A stretch of 64,000 bases of DNA from Enemella evansiae (GCA_017255395.1 JAFKDC010000004.1:186001-250000), one strand, 5' to 3'; positions 31,502 to 40,752 are shown, counted from the stretch's first letter. Translations and numbers: made by a program. The notes: generated by a model from the sequence alone, not told the origin.

Positions 31502-33067
31502 ATGCGACACATTCTGCTTTCGGCCGCGCTGGCCGCCGCCTGCGCCTCTTCCGCCTATGCGGAAGAGTTCCGCTGGGCCGTTACCACCGACCCGCAGTCG
31601 ATGGACCCGCACGCGGTCAACTCGACACCGGTGCTGGGCTTTCTGAACAACGTCTACGAAGGTCTCGTGCGGCGCGGAAAGGACATGAGCGTCGAACCCG
31701 CGCTGGCCACGGCGTGGGAACCCATCGGCGAGGGCGAAGGCTGGCGGTTCACCCTGCGCGAAGGCGTGACCTTCCACGACGGCGCCGCCTTCACCGCCGA
31801 AGATGTGCTGTTTTCCTACCAGCGCGCCTCCAGCCCCGAAGCGGATACCGCAAGCTGGTTCGCCCCGGTCTCGGACGTGGTGGTGGTGGACGATTACACC
31901 GTGGATTTCATGACCTCGGCGCCCAACCCTCTGTTCCCCTCGTCCATCGCCAACTGGATGATCATGGACAGCGGCTGGGCCGAGGCCAACGCCGCCGATC
32001 GCCCGGACAAGGAAAGCGGCAACTTCGCCACGCTGAACACCAACGGCACCGGCGCCTTCCGCGTCACCGCGCGAGAGCCGGGCCTGCGGACGGTGCTTGA
32101 ACCCTTCGAGGCATGGTGGGACGAGGCCGGGCACAACATCACCCGGGCCGAGCTGACGCCGATCCAGAACCCGGCGACGGCGCTGGCGGCGCTTTTGTCC
32201 GGCGACGTGGATTTCATCAACCCGGTGCCGATCCAGGACGTCGCGCGGCTGGCGCAAAACCCCGACGTGAAGGTGGTGCAGGGGATCGAGGCGCGCGTGA
32301 TCATGCTGGGCTTTCCGCATGACGCGGACGCGCTGAAGTATTCCTCGGACGTTCAGGGAGAGAACCCCTTTGCCGATCCGCGGGTTCGCCGCGCGGTGGC
32401 CCACGCGATCAACGTGCCCGCGATCCTGCAGACCACCATGCGCGGCAATGCCGAGCCGGTGAACCAGCTCGTCTCATCCGCGATGCACGGCTATTCCGAG
32501 GCGCTGCCCGAGGCGCCCGCCTACGACCCCGAACAGGCCAGCGCGCTTCTGGCCGAGGCGGGATATCCCGAGGGCTTCACCTTCGGTCTGAAGTGCCCGA
32601 ATGACCGTTACCTCAACGACGAGGCGGTCTGTCAGGCGGTGACGGGCATGCTGGCCCAGGCCGGGATGCGCGCCACGCTGGACGCGATGCCGGTCAATAA
32701 CTACTGGCCGGAGCTGCGGTCCGACAACTTCGACCTGTTCCTGCTGGGCTGGTCGCCGGGCACCTTCGACGCCGAGCACCCGATCCGCTTCCTCGTCGCC
32801 ACCGAGAACGAGGAGAAGAAGCTGGGCAGCTGGAATTTCGGCGGCTACTCCAACGCCCGCATCGACGCGCTGCTGCCGATGATCCAGTCGGAACTGGACG
32901 AGGGGGCACGGCAGGCGATGCTGGACGAGGTCGCGCAGATCATGGCCGACGAGCAGGCCTATGTGCCGCTTTACGTGCAGCCCCTGGTCTGGGGCACGCG
33001 CGCGAACATCGACCTGACGCAGCGCCCGGACGATTTCTTCATCCTGCGCTGGGTGACGGTTAACTGA
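31502..33067 (+). CDS. Family 5 ABC solute-binding protein (peptide/nickel type), copy 2
   Basis: 521 aa. Signal peptide ends near AYA-EE (about residue 20). The mature protein is a family 5 binding protein (TDPQSMDPHAVNSTP, REGVTFHDGAAFTAEDVLFSYQRA, RRAVAHAINVPAIL) and is a paralogue of the preceding gene. GGGAGGAACC precedes the ATG at 31502; the frame is open from 31436 but lacks a start there. Two binding proteins feeding one permease pair would broaden the substrate range. It precedes the permease gene by 52 bp containing a small stem (GGGTCG 33078-33083 with CGACCC 33098-33103). Confidence 0.92.
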   Translation: MRHILLSAALAAACASSAYAEEFRWAVTTDPQSMDPHAVNSTPVLGFLNNVYEGLVRRGKDMSVEPALATAWEPIGEGEGWRFTLREGVTFHDGAAFTAEDVLFSYQRASSPEADTASWFAPVSDVVVVDDYTVDFMTSAPNPLFPSSIANWMIMDSGWAEANAADRPDKESGNFATLNTNGTGAFRVTAREPGLRTVLEPFEAWWDEAGHNITRAELTPIQNPATALAALLSGDVDFINPVPIQDVARLAQNPDVKVVQGIEARVIMLGFPHDADALKYSSDVQGENPFADPRVRRAVAHAINVPAILQTTMRGNAEPVNQLVSSAMHGYSEALPEAPAYDPEQASALLAEAGYPEGFTFGLKCPNDRYLNDEAVCQAVTGMLAQAGMRATLDAMPVNNYWPELRSDNFDLFLLGWSPGTFDAEHPIRFLVATENEEKKLGSWNFGGYSNARIDALLPMIQSELDEGARQAMLDEVAQIMADEQAYVPLYVQPLVWGTRANIDLTQRPDDFFILRWVTVN

Positions 33068-33119
33068 AGACAGGCAGGGGTCGCCCCGGTGCGCCCCCGA
33101 CCCAAACAACGGGGGCAGG

Positions 33120-34100
33120 ATGCTCGCATTCATCATCCGGCGACTGGGGCAGTCGGTCCTGGTGCTGCTGGTCACGGGCCTCGTCGCCTTTTCCATGTTC
33201 ACCTTTGTCGGCGATCCGATCGACAACATGCTGGGGCAGGAGCGCACCGCCGAGGACATCGCCCGCTTGCGCGAGCGCCTCGGGCTCGATCGGCCCTTCG
33301 TGGTGCAGTACTTCAAGTTCCTGCAAGAGGCCGCGCAGGGCAACTTTGGCGTCAGCTACCGGCAGGGCCGCCCGGTGACCGAGATTCTGCTGGAACGCGC
33401 CCCCGCCACGCTGGAACTGGCCTTCGTCTCGGGTGTTCTGGCCATCGTCTTCGGCATCGCCCTTGGCGTCTTCACCGCGATCCGCCGCGACGGCGTGCTG
33501 GCCAGCGTGATCATGTCCGGCTCTTTGATCGGGGTATCGCTGCCGACCTTCCTGATCGGCATCCTGCTGATCTACGTCTTCTCGGTCGAGCTGGGCTGGT
33601 TGCCAAGTTTCGGGCGGGGCGCGGTGGTGGACCTTGGCGGCTGGACCACCGGCTTTCTGACAACCAGCGGGCTGAAGGCGCTGATCCTGCCCTCGATCAC
33701 GCTGGGGCTCTATCAGATGACGCTGATCATGCGGCTGGTGCGCTCCGAGATGCTGGAAGTGCTGCGGCAGGACTATATCCGCTTTGCCCGCGCGCGCGGT
33801 CTGCGCGAGCGTGCGGTGAACTTCCGCCATGCGCTGAAGAACACCATGGTGCCGGTGATCACCGTCATCGGCCTGCAACTGGGCGCCATCATCGCCTTTG
33901 CCATTATCACCGAAACGGTGTTCCAGTGGCCCGGCGTGGGCCTGTTGTTCATCAACGCGATCCAGTTCGTCGACATCCCCGTGATGGCCGCCTACCTGAT
34001 GCTGATCTCGGTGATGTTCGTGGCCATCAACCTCTTGGTGGATATCCTCTATTTCTTCATCGACCCGCGCCTGCGCGCCGACCGCTCGGGAGGGCACTGA
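33120..34100 (+). CDS. DppB-type ABC permease subunit
   Basis: 326 aa, six membrane segments. The N-terminus (FIIRRLGQSVLVLLVTGLVAFSMF) and the EAA loop near residues 205-235 (RLVRSEMLEVLRQDYIRFARARGL) are those of DppB/OppB permeases. It forms the inner-membrane channel with the DppC-type subunit encoded one base downstream. G-rich GGGGGCAGG precedes the ATG. Confidence 0.94.
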   Translation: MLAFIIRRLGQSVLVLLVTGLVAFSMFTFVGDPIDNMLGQERTAEDIARLRERLGLDRPFVVQYFKFLQEAAQGNFGVSYRQGRPVTEILLERAPATLELAFVSGVLAIVFGIALGVFTAIRRDGVLASVIMSGSLIGVSLPTFLIGILLIYVFSVELGWLPSFGRGAVVDLGGWTTGFLTTSGLKALILPSITLGLYQMTLIMRLVRSEMLEVLRQDYIRFARARGLRERAVNFRHALKNTMVPVITVIGLQLGAIIAFAIITETVFQWPGVGLLFINAIQFVDIPVMAAYLMLISVMFVAINLLVDILYFFIDPRLRADRSGGH

Positions 34101-34101
34101 C

Positions 34102-35067
34102 ATGACCGAGACCCGCCCGGACACCCCCTCTGACATGCCCGTCGCCGTGAACAAGTCGCGCCTGCGCCTCGCGCTGGAAAGCGATGTTTTCTACAGCTTC
34201 CGCCGCTCTCCGGTGGCCGTGGTCTCGGCGCTGGTGGTTCTGCTGCTGCTGCTCTCGGCGCTGCTGGCGCCGTGGATCGCGCCCAGCAACCCCTTCGATC
34301 CGGCCTCGCTGAACCTGATGAACGGCTTCACGCCGCCGGGGGCGCCCAACGCCTTCACCGGCGATACCTTCCTGATGGGCACCGACGATCAGGGGCGCGA
34401 CGTCTTCTCGACGATCCTCTACGGCATGCGGATCTCGCTTTTCGTGGGGGTCTCTGCGGTGGCCTTCGCCATGGTTCTGGGGATCACGCTGGGGCTGATC
34501 TCGGGCTACGTCGGCGGCTGGCTGGAAACGACCATCATGCGCATCGCCGACGTGCAGCTGACCTTTCCCTCGATCCTCGTGGCGATGCTGATCTTTGGTG
34601 TGGCCAAGGGCGTGACCCCGGTCGAGTACCGCGACCAGATGGCGATCTGGGTGCTGATCCTCGCCATCGGCCTCAGCGACTGGGTGCAATTCGCCCGCGT
34701 CGTCAGGGGCGCCACGCTGGTCGAGAAGAACAAGGAATACGTCGCCGCCGCCCGCCTGATCGGGCGCAGGCCGGGGGCGATCATGCTGAGGCACATCCTG
34801 CCCAACGTGCTGTCGCCGGTGCTGGTGATCGCGACCATTTCGCTGGCGCTGGCGATCATCGCCGAGGCGACGCTCAGCTTCCTCGGCGTCGGAGCGCCCC
34901 CCACGCAGCCCTCGCTGGGCACGCTGATCCGCATCGGGCAGGGCTTCCTGTTTTCGGGCGAGTGGTGGATTCTGTTCTTCCCGGCCTGCACGCTGCTGGC
35001 GCTGGCCCTGTCGGTGAACCTGCTGGGCGACTGGCTGCGCGACGCCCTGAACCCGAGGCTGCGCTGA
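34102..35067 (+). CDS. DppC-type ABC permease subunit
   Basis: 321 aa. A short cytoplasmic N-terminus is followed by six TM segments; the DppC/OppC motifs LMGTDDQGRDVFSTILYGMRISLFVG and the EAA loop (EKNKEYVAAARLIGRRPGAIMLRHILP, given here as one motif split by the loop glycine) are present. It pairs with the preceding DppB-type subunit. Its TGA overlaps the ATG of the low-GC gene that follows (TGATG), and not that of the ATPase as would be expected for this transporter class. Confidence 0.94.
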   Translation: MTETRPDTPSDMPVAVNKSRLRLALESDVFYSFRRSPVAVVSALVVLLLLLSALLAPWIAPSNPFDPASLNLMNGFTPPGAPNAFTGDTFLMGTDDQGRDVFSTILYGMRISLFVGVSAVAFAMVLGITLGLISGYVGGWLETTIMRIADVQLTFPSILVAMLIFGVAKGVTPVEYRDQMAIWVLILAIGLSDWVQFARVVRGATLVEKNKEYVAAARLIGRRPGAIMLRHILPNVLSPVLVIATISLALAIIAEATLSFLGVGAPPTQPSLGTLIRIGQGFLFSGEWWILFFPACTLLALALSVNLLGDWLRDALNPRLR

Positions 35068-35576
35068 TGGAGAATCCATCTTTCGAGTTTCTTGAGCTCT
35101 CTCATCGCCAAGTTCTTCTGGATTTGGTACTTACTTGGGCGAGCATTGACGTATCAATTGGGTATCTCGCTTCAGCTTTCCTCCCGAATACTGAACCAGC
35201 TGTTGTCGCAAGAATCTTGGGAAAGAGACGAGCCAGCGCGAAACTGCGCGAAATCCAAAAATTGGTTCAACATGTTTCTACGGATGCTTCGGTAGAATCG
35301 CTTGAGCGATTCTTGAAGAAATCAAAAAAGAACTTGGAAAGACATGGAGAAGCTCGCGACCACTTGGCACATTCTCTGTTGATCGGATGGTCTGAGAATA
35401 ACCCTGATTTTTTGGCTTTCCTTAAATTTGAGGCAGTTGAGAATAATTTGGCGTCGTATGAGGTGCCGTTTGCCAAATTTGAAGCTGCTTTGAATTGGGG
35501 ATTGAATTTTGATCACGCGCTAAGACAGATCATCCGCGCGTCCAAAGCCAGAGAACAAGATACCGAAAGCAACTGA
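35067..35576 (+). CDS. Low-GC protein with HEPN-like R-x4-H motif inserted in the ABC importer operon
   Basis: 169 aa, mostly helical, no signal peptide or membrane segment. I do not recognise the family by overall sequence. Residues 97-102 read R-D-H-L-A-H, the R(N/D)x3H form of the HEPN ribonuclease motif, in a helix EARDHLAHSLLIGW like that of many HEPN proteins. A preceding Lys/Glu-rich helical region (about 60-95) and a first helix LDLVLTWASIDVSIGY fit the four-helix HEPN bundle. GC content is about 45% over 240 hand-counted bases, against 70-75% in adjoining lines. Both ends are TGATG junctions, with dppC-type and dppD-type genes, so it is co-translated with the importer. It could be a toxin-like RNase, a defence element or an unrelated insert. 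Confidence 0.7.
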   Translation: MENPSFEFLELSHRQVLLDLVLTWASIDVSIGYLASAFLPNTEPAVVARILGKRRASAKLREIQKLVQHVSTDASVESLERFLKKSKKNLERHGEARDHLAHSLLIGWSENNPDFLAFLKFEAVENNLASYEVPFAKFEAALNWGLNFDHALRQIIRASKAREQDTESN

Positions 35577-36559
35577 TGCGCGACACCGTCCTTTCCATCC
35601 GCAATCTCACCGTCGAGATCCCGACCCGCCACGGCATCCTGCGCCCGGTCGAGGACGTCAGCTACGACATCGCGCGCGGCGAGATCCTTGGTGTCGTCGG
35701 CGAGAGCGGCGCGGGGAAGTCGATGGCCGGCAATGCCGTCATCGACTTGCTGAATCCGCCCGCCCATATCGCCAGTGGAGAGATCTGGCTGAACGGCAGC
35801 CGCATCGACCAGCTGAAGGGCGAGGCCATGCGCCGCCTGCGCGGCAAGGAGATCGGTATGGTCTTTCAGGACCCGCTGACCTCTCTGAACCCGCTGTTGC
35901 GGATCGGCGACCAGCTGGTCGAGACCATGCTGACCCACCTGAAGATCGGTGAACGCGAGGCCCGCGCCCGCGCCGTCACCGCCCTGCAAGAGGTGGGCAT
36001 CCCCGGCGCCGCCGAGCGGGTGGACAGCTATCCGCACGAGTTCTCGGGCGGGATGCGCCAGCGCGTGGTGATTGCCCTGGCGCTTTGTGCCGAGCCGAGC
36101 CTCATCATCGCCGACGAACCCACCACCGCGCTCGATGTCAGCGTTCAGGCGCAGATCATAGCCCTGCTCAAGCGGCTTTGCCGCGAGCGCGGCACGGCGG
36201 TCATGCTGATCACCCACGACATGGGCGTGATCGCCGAGGCCACCGACCGCGTTGCGGTGATGTATGCCGGGCGGCTGGCAGAGCTGGGGCCGGTGCGCGA
36301 TGTGCTGACCCGGCCACAGCACCCCTATACCCACGGGCTCATGGCCTCGACGCCGCTGGCCTCGGCGGGCAAGGCGCGGCTGCACCAGATCCCCGGCGCC
36401 ATGCCCCGGCTGGACGCGGTCCCGGACGGCTGCGCCTTTCACCCGCGCTGCCCCCGCGCCACCGATCTTTGCCGTCAGCCGCCCCCGCCGAAGATGCAGG
36501 ACGGCAAGGCCGCCTGCTGGCACCCCCTGACACAAGACGCCCAAGAAGAGGCCCTGTAA
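35576..36559 (+). CDS. DppD-type ABC ATPase
   Basis: 327 aa. Walker A GESGAGKS (about 43-50), Q-loop [12 protein letters not shown], signature SGGMRQR, Walker [13 protein letters not shown] and H-loop THDMG are all present, followed by the oligopeptide-transporter C-terminal domain with the CAFHPRC-x-RA cysteine cluster seen in DppD/DppF, which may bind an iron-sulfur cluster. It powers import together with the DppF-type subunit. Its ATG overlaps the stop of the HEPN-like gene, and its own TAA overlaps the next ATG. Confidence 0.95.
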   Translation: MRDTVLSIRNLTVEIPTRHGILRPVEDVSYDIARGEILGVVGESGAGKSMAGNAVIDLLNPPAHIASGEIWLNGSRIDQLKGEAMRRLRGKEIGMVFQDPLTSLNPLLRIGDQLVETMLTHLKIGEREARARAVTALQEVGIPGAAERVDSYPHEFSGGMRQRVVIALALCAEPSLIIADEPTTALDVSVQAQIIALLKRLCRERGTAVMLITHDMGVIAEATDRVAVMYAGRLAELGPVRDVLTRPQHPYTHGLMASTPLASAGKARLHQIPGAMPRLDAVPDGCAFHPRCPRATDLCRQPPPPKMQDGKAACWHPLTQDAQEEAL

Positions 36560-37521
36560 TGGCACTGGTCAAGGTCGATACTCTCAGCCGCGTCTTCGAC
36601 GTCTCGAAACCCTGGCTGAACCGCGTGCTGGAACGGCGCCCAAAGGCCTACCTGACCGCCGTGTCAGAGGTCGATTTCGAAGTCCCGGAACGCACGACCT
36701 ATGCGCTGGTCGGCGAAAGCGGATCGGGCAAGTCGACCATCGGCAAGATGCTGGTGGGACTTCTGCGGCCCTCGGACGGCACGGTCCAGATCGAAGGCGT
36801 GGATCTTGCGCGCGAAACCGATGCGGCCAAGGTCGCGAAGGTCCGCGCCGACATCCAGATGATCTTTCAGGACCCCTATGCCTCGCTCAACCCGCGCTGG
36901 CGGGTGCGTGATATCATCGCCGAACCCGTCGCCGCGCGCGGCGGCAAGACCGAGGGGCTGGCCGAGAAACTGCTGGAACAGGTCGGCCTGTCGGTCAAGG
37001 ACGCGGGCAAGTTCCCGCATGAGTTCTCGGGCGGGCAGCGCCAGCGCATCTGCATCGCCCGGGCGCTGGCCTCGGACCCGCGGCTGATCGTCTGCGACGA
37101 GCCGACCTCGGCGCTGGATGTCTCGGTGCAGGCGCAGGTGCTGAACCTGATGAGCGACCTCAAGGACCAGTTCGGCCTGACCTATGTCTTCATCAGCCAC
37201 GACCTGACGGTGGTGCGCCACATGGCGGACCGCATCGGCGTGCTCTACCTTGGGCGGCTGGTGGAAGAGGCCGCGCCCGAGGCGCTTTTCGACGATCCGA
37301 AACACCCCTACACGCAGATGTTGCTGGAGGCGGCTCCGCGCATGGATGGCTTTGGCCGCGAGGTGCAGCCGCCTGAGGGCGAGATCCCCGACCCGATCAA
37401 CCCGCCGCCCGGCTGCGCCTTTCACCCGCGCTGCCCCATCGCGCAGGCGGTCTGCAAGACGACCCGGCCCGAGATGCGCCGCCTCGGTCAGACCCGCGTG
37501 GCCTGCCACCTGGCGGAATAG
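36559..37521 (+). CDS. DppF-type ABC ATPase
   Basis: 320 aa. Walker A GESGSGKS, MIFQDPYASLNPRW, signature SGGQRQR, Walker B LIVCDEPTSALD and H-loop SHDLTVV; the C-terminal CAFHPRC cluster follows. It is the second ATPase of the importer and the last gene of the operon, starting at a TAATG junction with the preceding gene. A hairpin follows it 8 bp downstream. Confidence 0.95.
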   Translation: MALVKVDTLSRVFDVSKPWLNRVLERRPKAYLTAVSEVDFEVPERTTYALVGESGSGKSTIGKMLVGLLRPSDGTVQIEGVDLARETDAAKVAKVRADIQMIFQDPYASLNPRWRVRDIIAEPVAARGGKTEGLAEKLLEQVGLSVKDAGKFPHEFSGGQRQRICIARALASDPRLIVCDEPTSALDVSVQAQVLNLMSDLKDQFGLTYVFISHDLTVVRHMADRIGVLYLGRLVEEAAPEALFDDPKHPYTQMLLEAAPRMDGFGREVQPPEGEIPDPINPPPGCAFHPRCPIAQAVCKTTRPEMRRLGQTRVACHLAE

Positions 37522-37529
37522 GGCAGGGT

Positions 37530-37551
37530 GGCACGGGGCGGCGCCCCTGCC
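37530..37551 (+). terminator. Terminator hairpin after the ABC importer operon
   Basis: GGCA-C-GGGGC (37530-37539) pairs with GCCCCTGCC (37543-37551) with a bulged C and a 3-nt loop. It lies between the convergent importer and 2-hydroxyacid dehydrogenase genes. Confidence 0.45.
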
Positions 37552-37621
37552 GGTCCGGGCTGTTCGGCGGGTTTTATGCTTTGGCCGGGCAGGTCCCGCG
37601 CGCCCCGTCCGATCCCCGCCG

Positions 37622-38587
37622 TCAGCCCCGCGCGGCCTTGACGAGGTTGATCAGCGTCTCGCCGCGTGCCAGCCGGTTGACGTTCTCCGCCACGGTGGCG
37701 GTGCGGCGGGCAATGGTGCCGTTGGTCCAGCCTGACATGTGCGGGGTGAGGGTGACGTTGGGCAGGTCGCGGAACGGGTGCTTCGAGGGCTGCGGAGTCG
37801 GGTCCTCCGCCGAGGGATAGACGTACCAGGTGTCGAGCACCGCGTTCAGGCGGCCCCCTTTCAGCGCGGCAAACAAAGCGTCCTCGTCGATCACCGGGCC
37901 GCGCCCGACATTCATGACAACAGCGCCATCGCGCAGCGCGGCAAGCTCTGCGCTGCCGATCAGCCCGGCGGTGCTGTCGGTCAGCGGCAGCGTGTTGAGC
38001 AGCACATCCATCTCTCCGGCCATCGCGGCCAGTGCCTCCAGCCCATGGGCCGTGACGCGCGCATCCTCGACCGGCGAGCGGTTGGCCACATGCACTGTCA
38101 TGCCAAAGGCCAGCGCGCGCGCCTTGACGGCCTTGCCGATATGGCCGTGGCCGAGGATGCCGATGCTTTGCTGGCCCATCTCTGTCCGCAGCCCGTCCGG
38201 GCCGCCGGCCCAGTAGTGCCAGTCGCCCAGCCGCAGCCGGGCATCCGCATCCGCCAGCGGCACGTGCCGGGACAGCAGCGCCGTCATGACGTATTCCGCG
38301 ATGGCGTTCTCGTGCCCGAAGGCGTTGCAGACCGCGCATCCCGGGGGCAGTGCGCTCAAGTCGACCTTGTCGTAACCGGCGGCGGGCAGCTGGAACAGCC
38401 GGGCGTTCTGCACACCCGTGCCCCCGTAATGCACACCGACGACAACGTCGGCCCCGGCCAGGGCCCCGGCCTCACCCGGGCCGTCGGCGGCGTCCGAGAT
38501 CACGGTGATCTTGTGCGGCATGTCCAGCCGCTCGGACAGCCCCGGTTCAAACGTGGCGGCATTGGCGCCGTAGAAGACAATGTTCAT
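37622..38587 (-). CDS. D-2-hydroxyacid dehydrogenase family oxidoreductase
   Basis: 321 aa. The NAD-binding motif is IGILGHGHIGKAV (glycine-rich GxGxxG); the substrate loop carries NVGRGPVIDEDAL (catalytic Arg) and the catalytic His region TPHMSGWTN. These enzymes interconvert 2-keto and D-2-hydroxy acids with NAD(P)H. It is the last gene of a minus-strand operon with an SDR and an enolase-superfamily dehydratase, so it probably acts late in breakdown of a sugar acid. The ATG at 38587 is 5 bp after the SDR stop; a GTG one codon earlier is possible. Confidence 0.9.
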   Translation of the reverse strand: MNIVFYGANAATFEPGLSERLDMPHKITVISDAADGPGEAGALAGADVVVGVHYGGTGVQNARLFQLPAAGYDKVDLSALPPGCAVCNAFGHENAIAEYVMTALLSRHVPLADADARLRLGDWHYWAGGPDGLRTEMGQQSIGILGHGHIGKAVKARALAFGMTVHVANRSPVEDARVTAHGLEALAAMAGEMDVLLNTLPLTDSTAGLIGSAELAALRDGAVVMNVGRGPVIDEDALFAALKGGRLNAVLDTWYVYPSAEDPTPQPSKHPFRDLPNVTLTPHMSGWTNGTIARRTATVAENVNRLARGETLINLVKAARG

Positions 38588-38591
38588 CACG

Positions 38592-39359
38592 TCACAGCAC
38601 CGAAATCATGCCGCCATCGGCATAGATGATCTGGCCCGAAACGTAGTTGGAGGCATCCGAGGCAAGGTAGATGCAGGTGCCCGCCAGTTCCTCGGGCAGG
38701 CCCCAGCGGCGCATCGGCGTGCGGCCCTTGACCCAGTTGTCGAACTCGGGGTTCGCCAAAAGCGCCTTGTTCATGTCGGTGACCATGTAGCCCGGCCCGA
38801 TGGCGTTGGCCTGGATGCCCTTCTCGCCCCATTCGGCGGCCATGGCCCTGGTCAGCATCTTGATGCCGCCCTTGGCGACCGTGTAGGGCGCGACCGTCGC
38901 GCGGGCCAGTTCCGAGGTCAGCGAGCCGATGTTGATCACCTTGCCCCGGCCCCGTCCGGCCATGCGCTTCGCGGCCTCGCGGCCCACCACGAAAGCCGCT
39001 GTCAGGTTGATGTCGATGACCCGGCGCCAGTCGGCGCTGTCGAGCTCCAGCATCGGCTTGCGGAACTGGATGCCGGCGTTGTTCACAAGGATGTCGACCG
39101 CGATGCCCTCGGCGTCCAGCGCCTCGAAGGCGGCGACGATGGCGGCCTCGTCCGCCACGTCGAAACCCGAGATCAGCACGTCAAAGCCCTGGTCGCGCAT
39201 CTCCTGCGCGGCGGTCTCCAGCCGGTCGGCATTCACGCCGTTCAGCACGATGCGGGCACCGGCCTGTGCCAGACCTTCGGCGAAGGCGCGGCCAAGGCCG
39301 CGGGAAGAACCGGTGATGAGGGCGGTCTTGCCACTCAGATCGAACAGGGGATGGCTCAT
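38592..39359 (-). CDS. Short-chain dehydrogenase/reductase (gluconate 5-dehydrogenase-like)
   Basis: 255 aa, usual SDR length. TGSSRGLG cofactor motif, NNAG, the YxxxK active site (APYTVAKGG) and a C-terminal ADGG close of the classical family. By resemblance it belongs to the sugar acid/gluconate-5-dehydrogenase group. It overlaps the upstream dehydratase gene by an ATGA junction and is followed by a 2-hydroxyacid dehydrogenase, all under the divergent GntR regulator. The exact substrate is not fixed by sequence. Confidence 0.92.
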   Translation of the reverse strand: MSHPLFDLSGKTALITGSSRGLGRAFAEGLAQAGARIVLNGVNADRLETAAQEMRDQGFDVLISGFDVADEAAIVAAFEALDAEGIAVDILVNNAGIQFRKPMLELDSADWRRVIDINLTAAFVVGREAAKRMAGRGRGKVINIGSLTSELARATVAPYTVAKGGIKMLTRAMAAEWGEKGIQANAIGPGYMVTDMNKALLANPEFDNWVKGRTPMRRWGLPEELAGTCIYLASDASNYVSGQIIYADGGMISVL

Positions 39360-40552
39360 GAAACCTCCGAAATGCGTGTTGTCAGGTCGCCGCGCCCGAA
39401 GAAATCGGGGTGCAGTTCGGTGCCGAGGCCGGGACCCTCCATCGGGTAGACATAGCCGCCCTCGATGCGCGGTACCTCGGTCACCAGTTCCTTGTACCAG
39501 CCGTCGTAGAAGGCGCGTACCGACTCCTGGATCAGCGTATTGGGCTGGCTGAAGGACATGTGGATCGCGGCGGCAAAGCCCACCGGGCCGATGCAGTCAT
39601 GGGGCGCGAAGGGGCGGTGGTGCAGGTCCGCCAGCGCCGCGATCTTGCGGCCCTCGGTCAGGCCGCCGGTCCAGCACAGGTCGGCCATGACCACATGGGC
39701 GGCATCGCGGTCGAGGAACTCCTTGTAGGCGAAGCGAGAGCCCAGCGTTTCCGAGGCGCAGGTCCAGACAGAGGTCGAGGCGGCGAATTCCGCCAGCGCC
39801 TGCGCGTTGTTCATGCGGATCGGGTCCTCGTACCAGCGCGGGGCGTAGTCCTCCAGCACCCGGGCGATGTCCTTGGCCACCGGCAGGTTCCACAGGCAGT
39901 GCATCTCGACCATGATCTCCATGCGGTCGCCGACCGCCTTGCGGATCTGTTCGAAGGGCCTCACCGCCGCCTTCATCTGCTCGGCGGTGATGAACATGCC
40001 CTTGTTCTCGATCGCGGGCGGATCGAAGGGCCAGATCTTCATCGCGGCGATGCCCTTGTCCAGCAGGTCCTCGGCCAGCGCGCCCGCGTCCGTCATGAAG
40101 GCGTCGAGATCCTCGTAGCGGCCCTCGTCCCGGTTCCACGTGTCGACCGGCTTGATCCTGTTGGTCCGCACGTAGCGGGTGCCCGCGCAGGTGTTGTAGA
40201 CGCGGATGCGGTCCCAACTCTGCCCGCCCAGCATCACATGCACCGGCTGGCCCGCGACCTTGCCGAAGATGTCCCAGAGCGCGATATCGACGGCCGAGGC
40301 GGCACGATATTCGACCCCGGTCGACGCCTGCGCATTGGGCAGGCTGACCATCTCCTTGTGCAGCGCCTCGATGTTCAGCGGGTTCTGGCCCAGCAGTCGA
40401 ACGGCCAGCGTGTTGTGGATATGGGCCTCGCAGGCTTCGGCCCCGTAGAAGGTTTCGCCGAGGCCGGTGATCCCGGCATCGGTTTCCACATGGACCCAGA
40501 GCACATTGGCGAATTCCTCCGCCCGATAGGTGCGGATGGCGGTGATCTTCAC
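39356..40552 (-). CDS. Enolase-superfamily (mandelate racemase group) sugar-acid dehydratase
   Basis: 398 aa from a GTG at 40552. Metal ligands Glu216 (VEMH), Glu242 (YEDP) and Glu268 (SETLG) and likely base residues Lys172 (MKIW) and His318/Asp291 are in the positions of the mandelate racemase subgroup; the EMH element points to acid-sugar dehydratases such as galactonate or mannonate types. It would dehydrate an aldonic or uronic acid to a 2-keto-3-deoxy acid. The GTG has GGAGGAC 6 bp upstream; a frame to 40669 crosses the GntR operator and is not a sensible start. First gene of the minus-strand operon. Confidence 0.9.
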   Translation of the reverse strand: MKITAIRTYRAEEFANVLWVHVETDAGITGLGETFYGAEACEAHIHNTLAVRLLGQNPLNIEALHKEMVSLPNAQASTGVEYRAASAVDIALWDIFGKVAGQPVHVMLGGQSWDRIRVYNTCAGTRYVRTNRIKPVDTWNRDEGRYEDLDAFMTDAGALAEDLLDKGIAAMKIWPFDPPAIENKGMFITAEQMKAAVRPFEQIRKAVGDRMEIMVEMHCLWNLPVAKDIARVLEDYAPRWYEDPIRMNNAQALAEFAASTSVWTCASETLGSRFAYKEFLDRDAAHVVMADLCWTGGLTEGRKIAALADLHHRPFAPHDCIGPVGFAAAIHMSFSQPNTLIQESVRAFYDGWYKELVTEVPRIEGGYVYPMEGPGLGTELHPDFFGRGDLTTRISEVS

Positions 40553-40658
40553 GTCGGATGTCCTCCCTGCACGCCCGGTCAGATCGGTGGCGTTCATCTC
40601 TGCGGACCCTGGCGGTCCTGACACGCCGGGTCCATATTTTGTGACAATTGGCGATTGA

Positions 40659-40669
40659 TTGTCAGACAA
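40659..40669. promoter_or_regulatory. FadR-type GntR operator in the divergent promoter
   Basis: TTGTCAGACAA fits the FadR-subfamily operator pattern TNGTNNNACNA exactly and is part of the 13-bp palindrome ATTGTCAGACAAT (40658-40670). It lies between the dehydratase operon and the GntR gene, about 106 bp from the dehydratase start and 83 bp from the regulator start. Confidence 0.75.
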
Positions 40670-40752
40670 TATTGGCGAAAACTGGTGGGGTACCCCGCAA
40701 AGCGCCCTTGGTCAGAGGGAAACACGCGAACCGACGCAGAAAGGTCTCCCCT

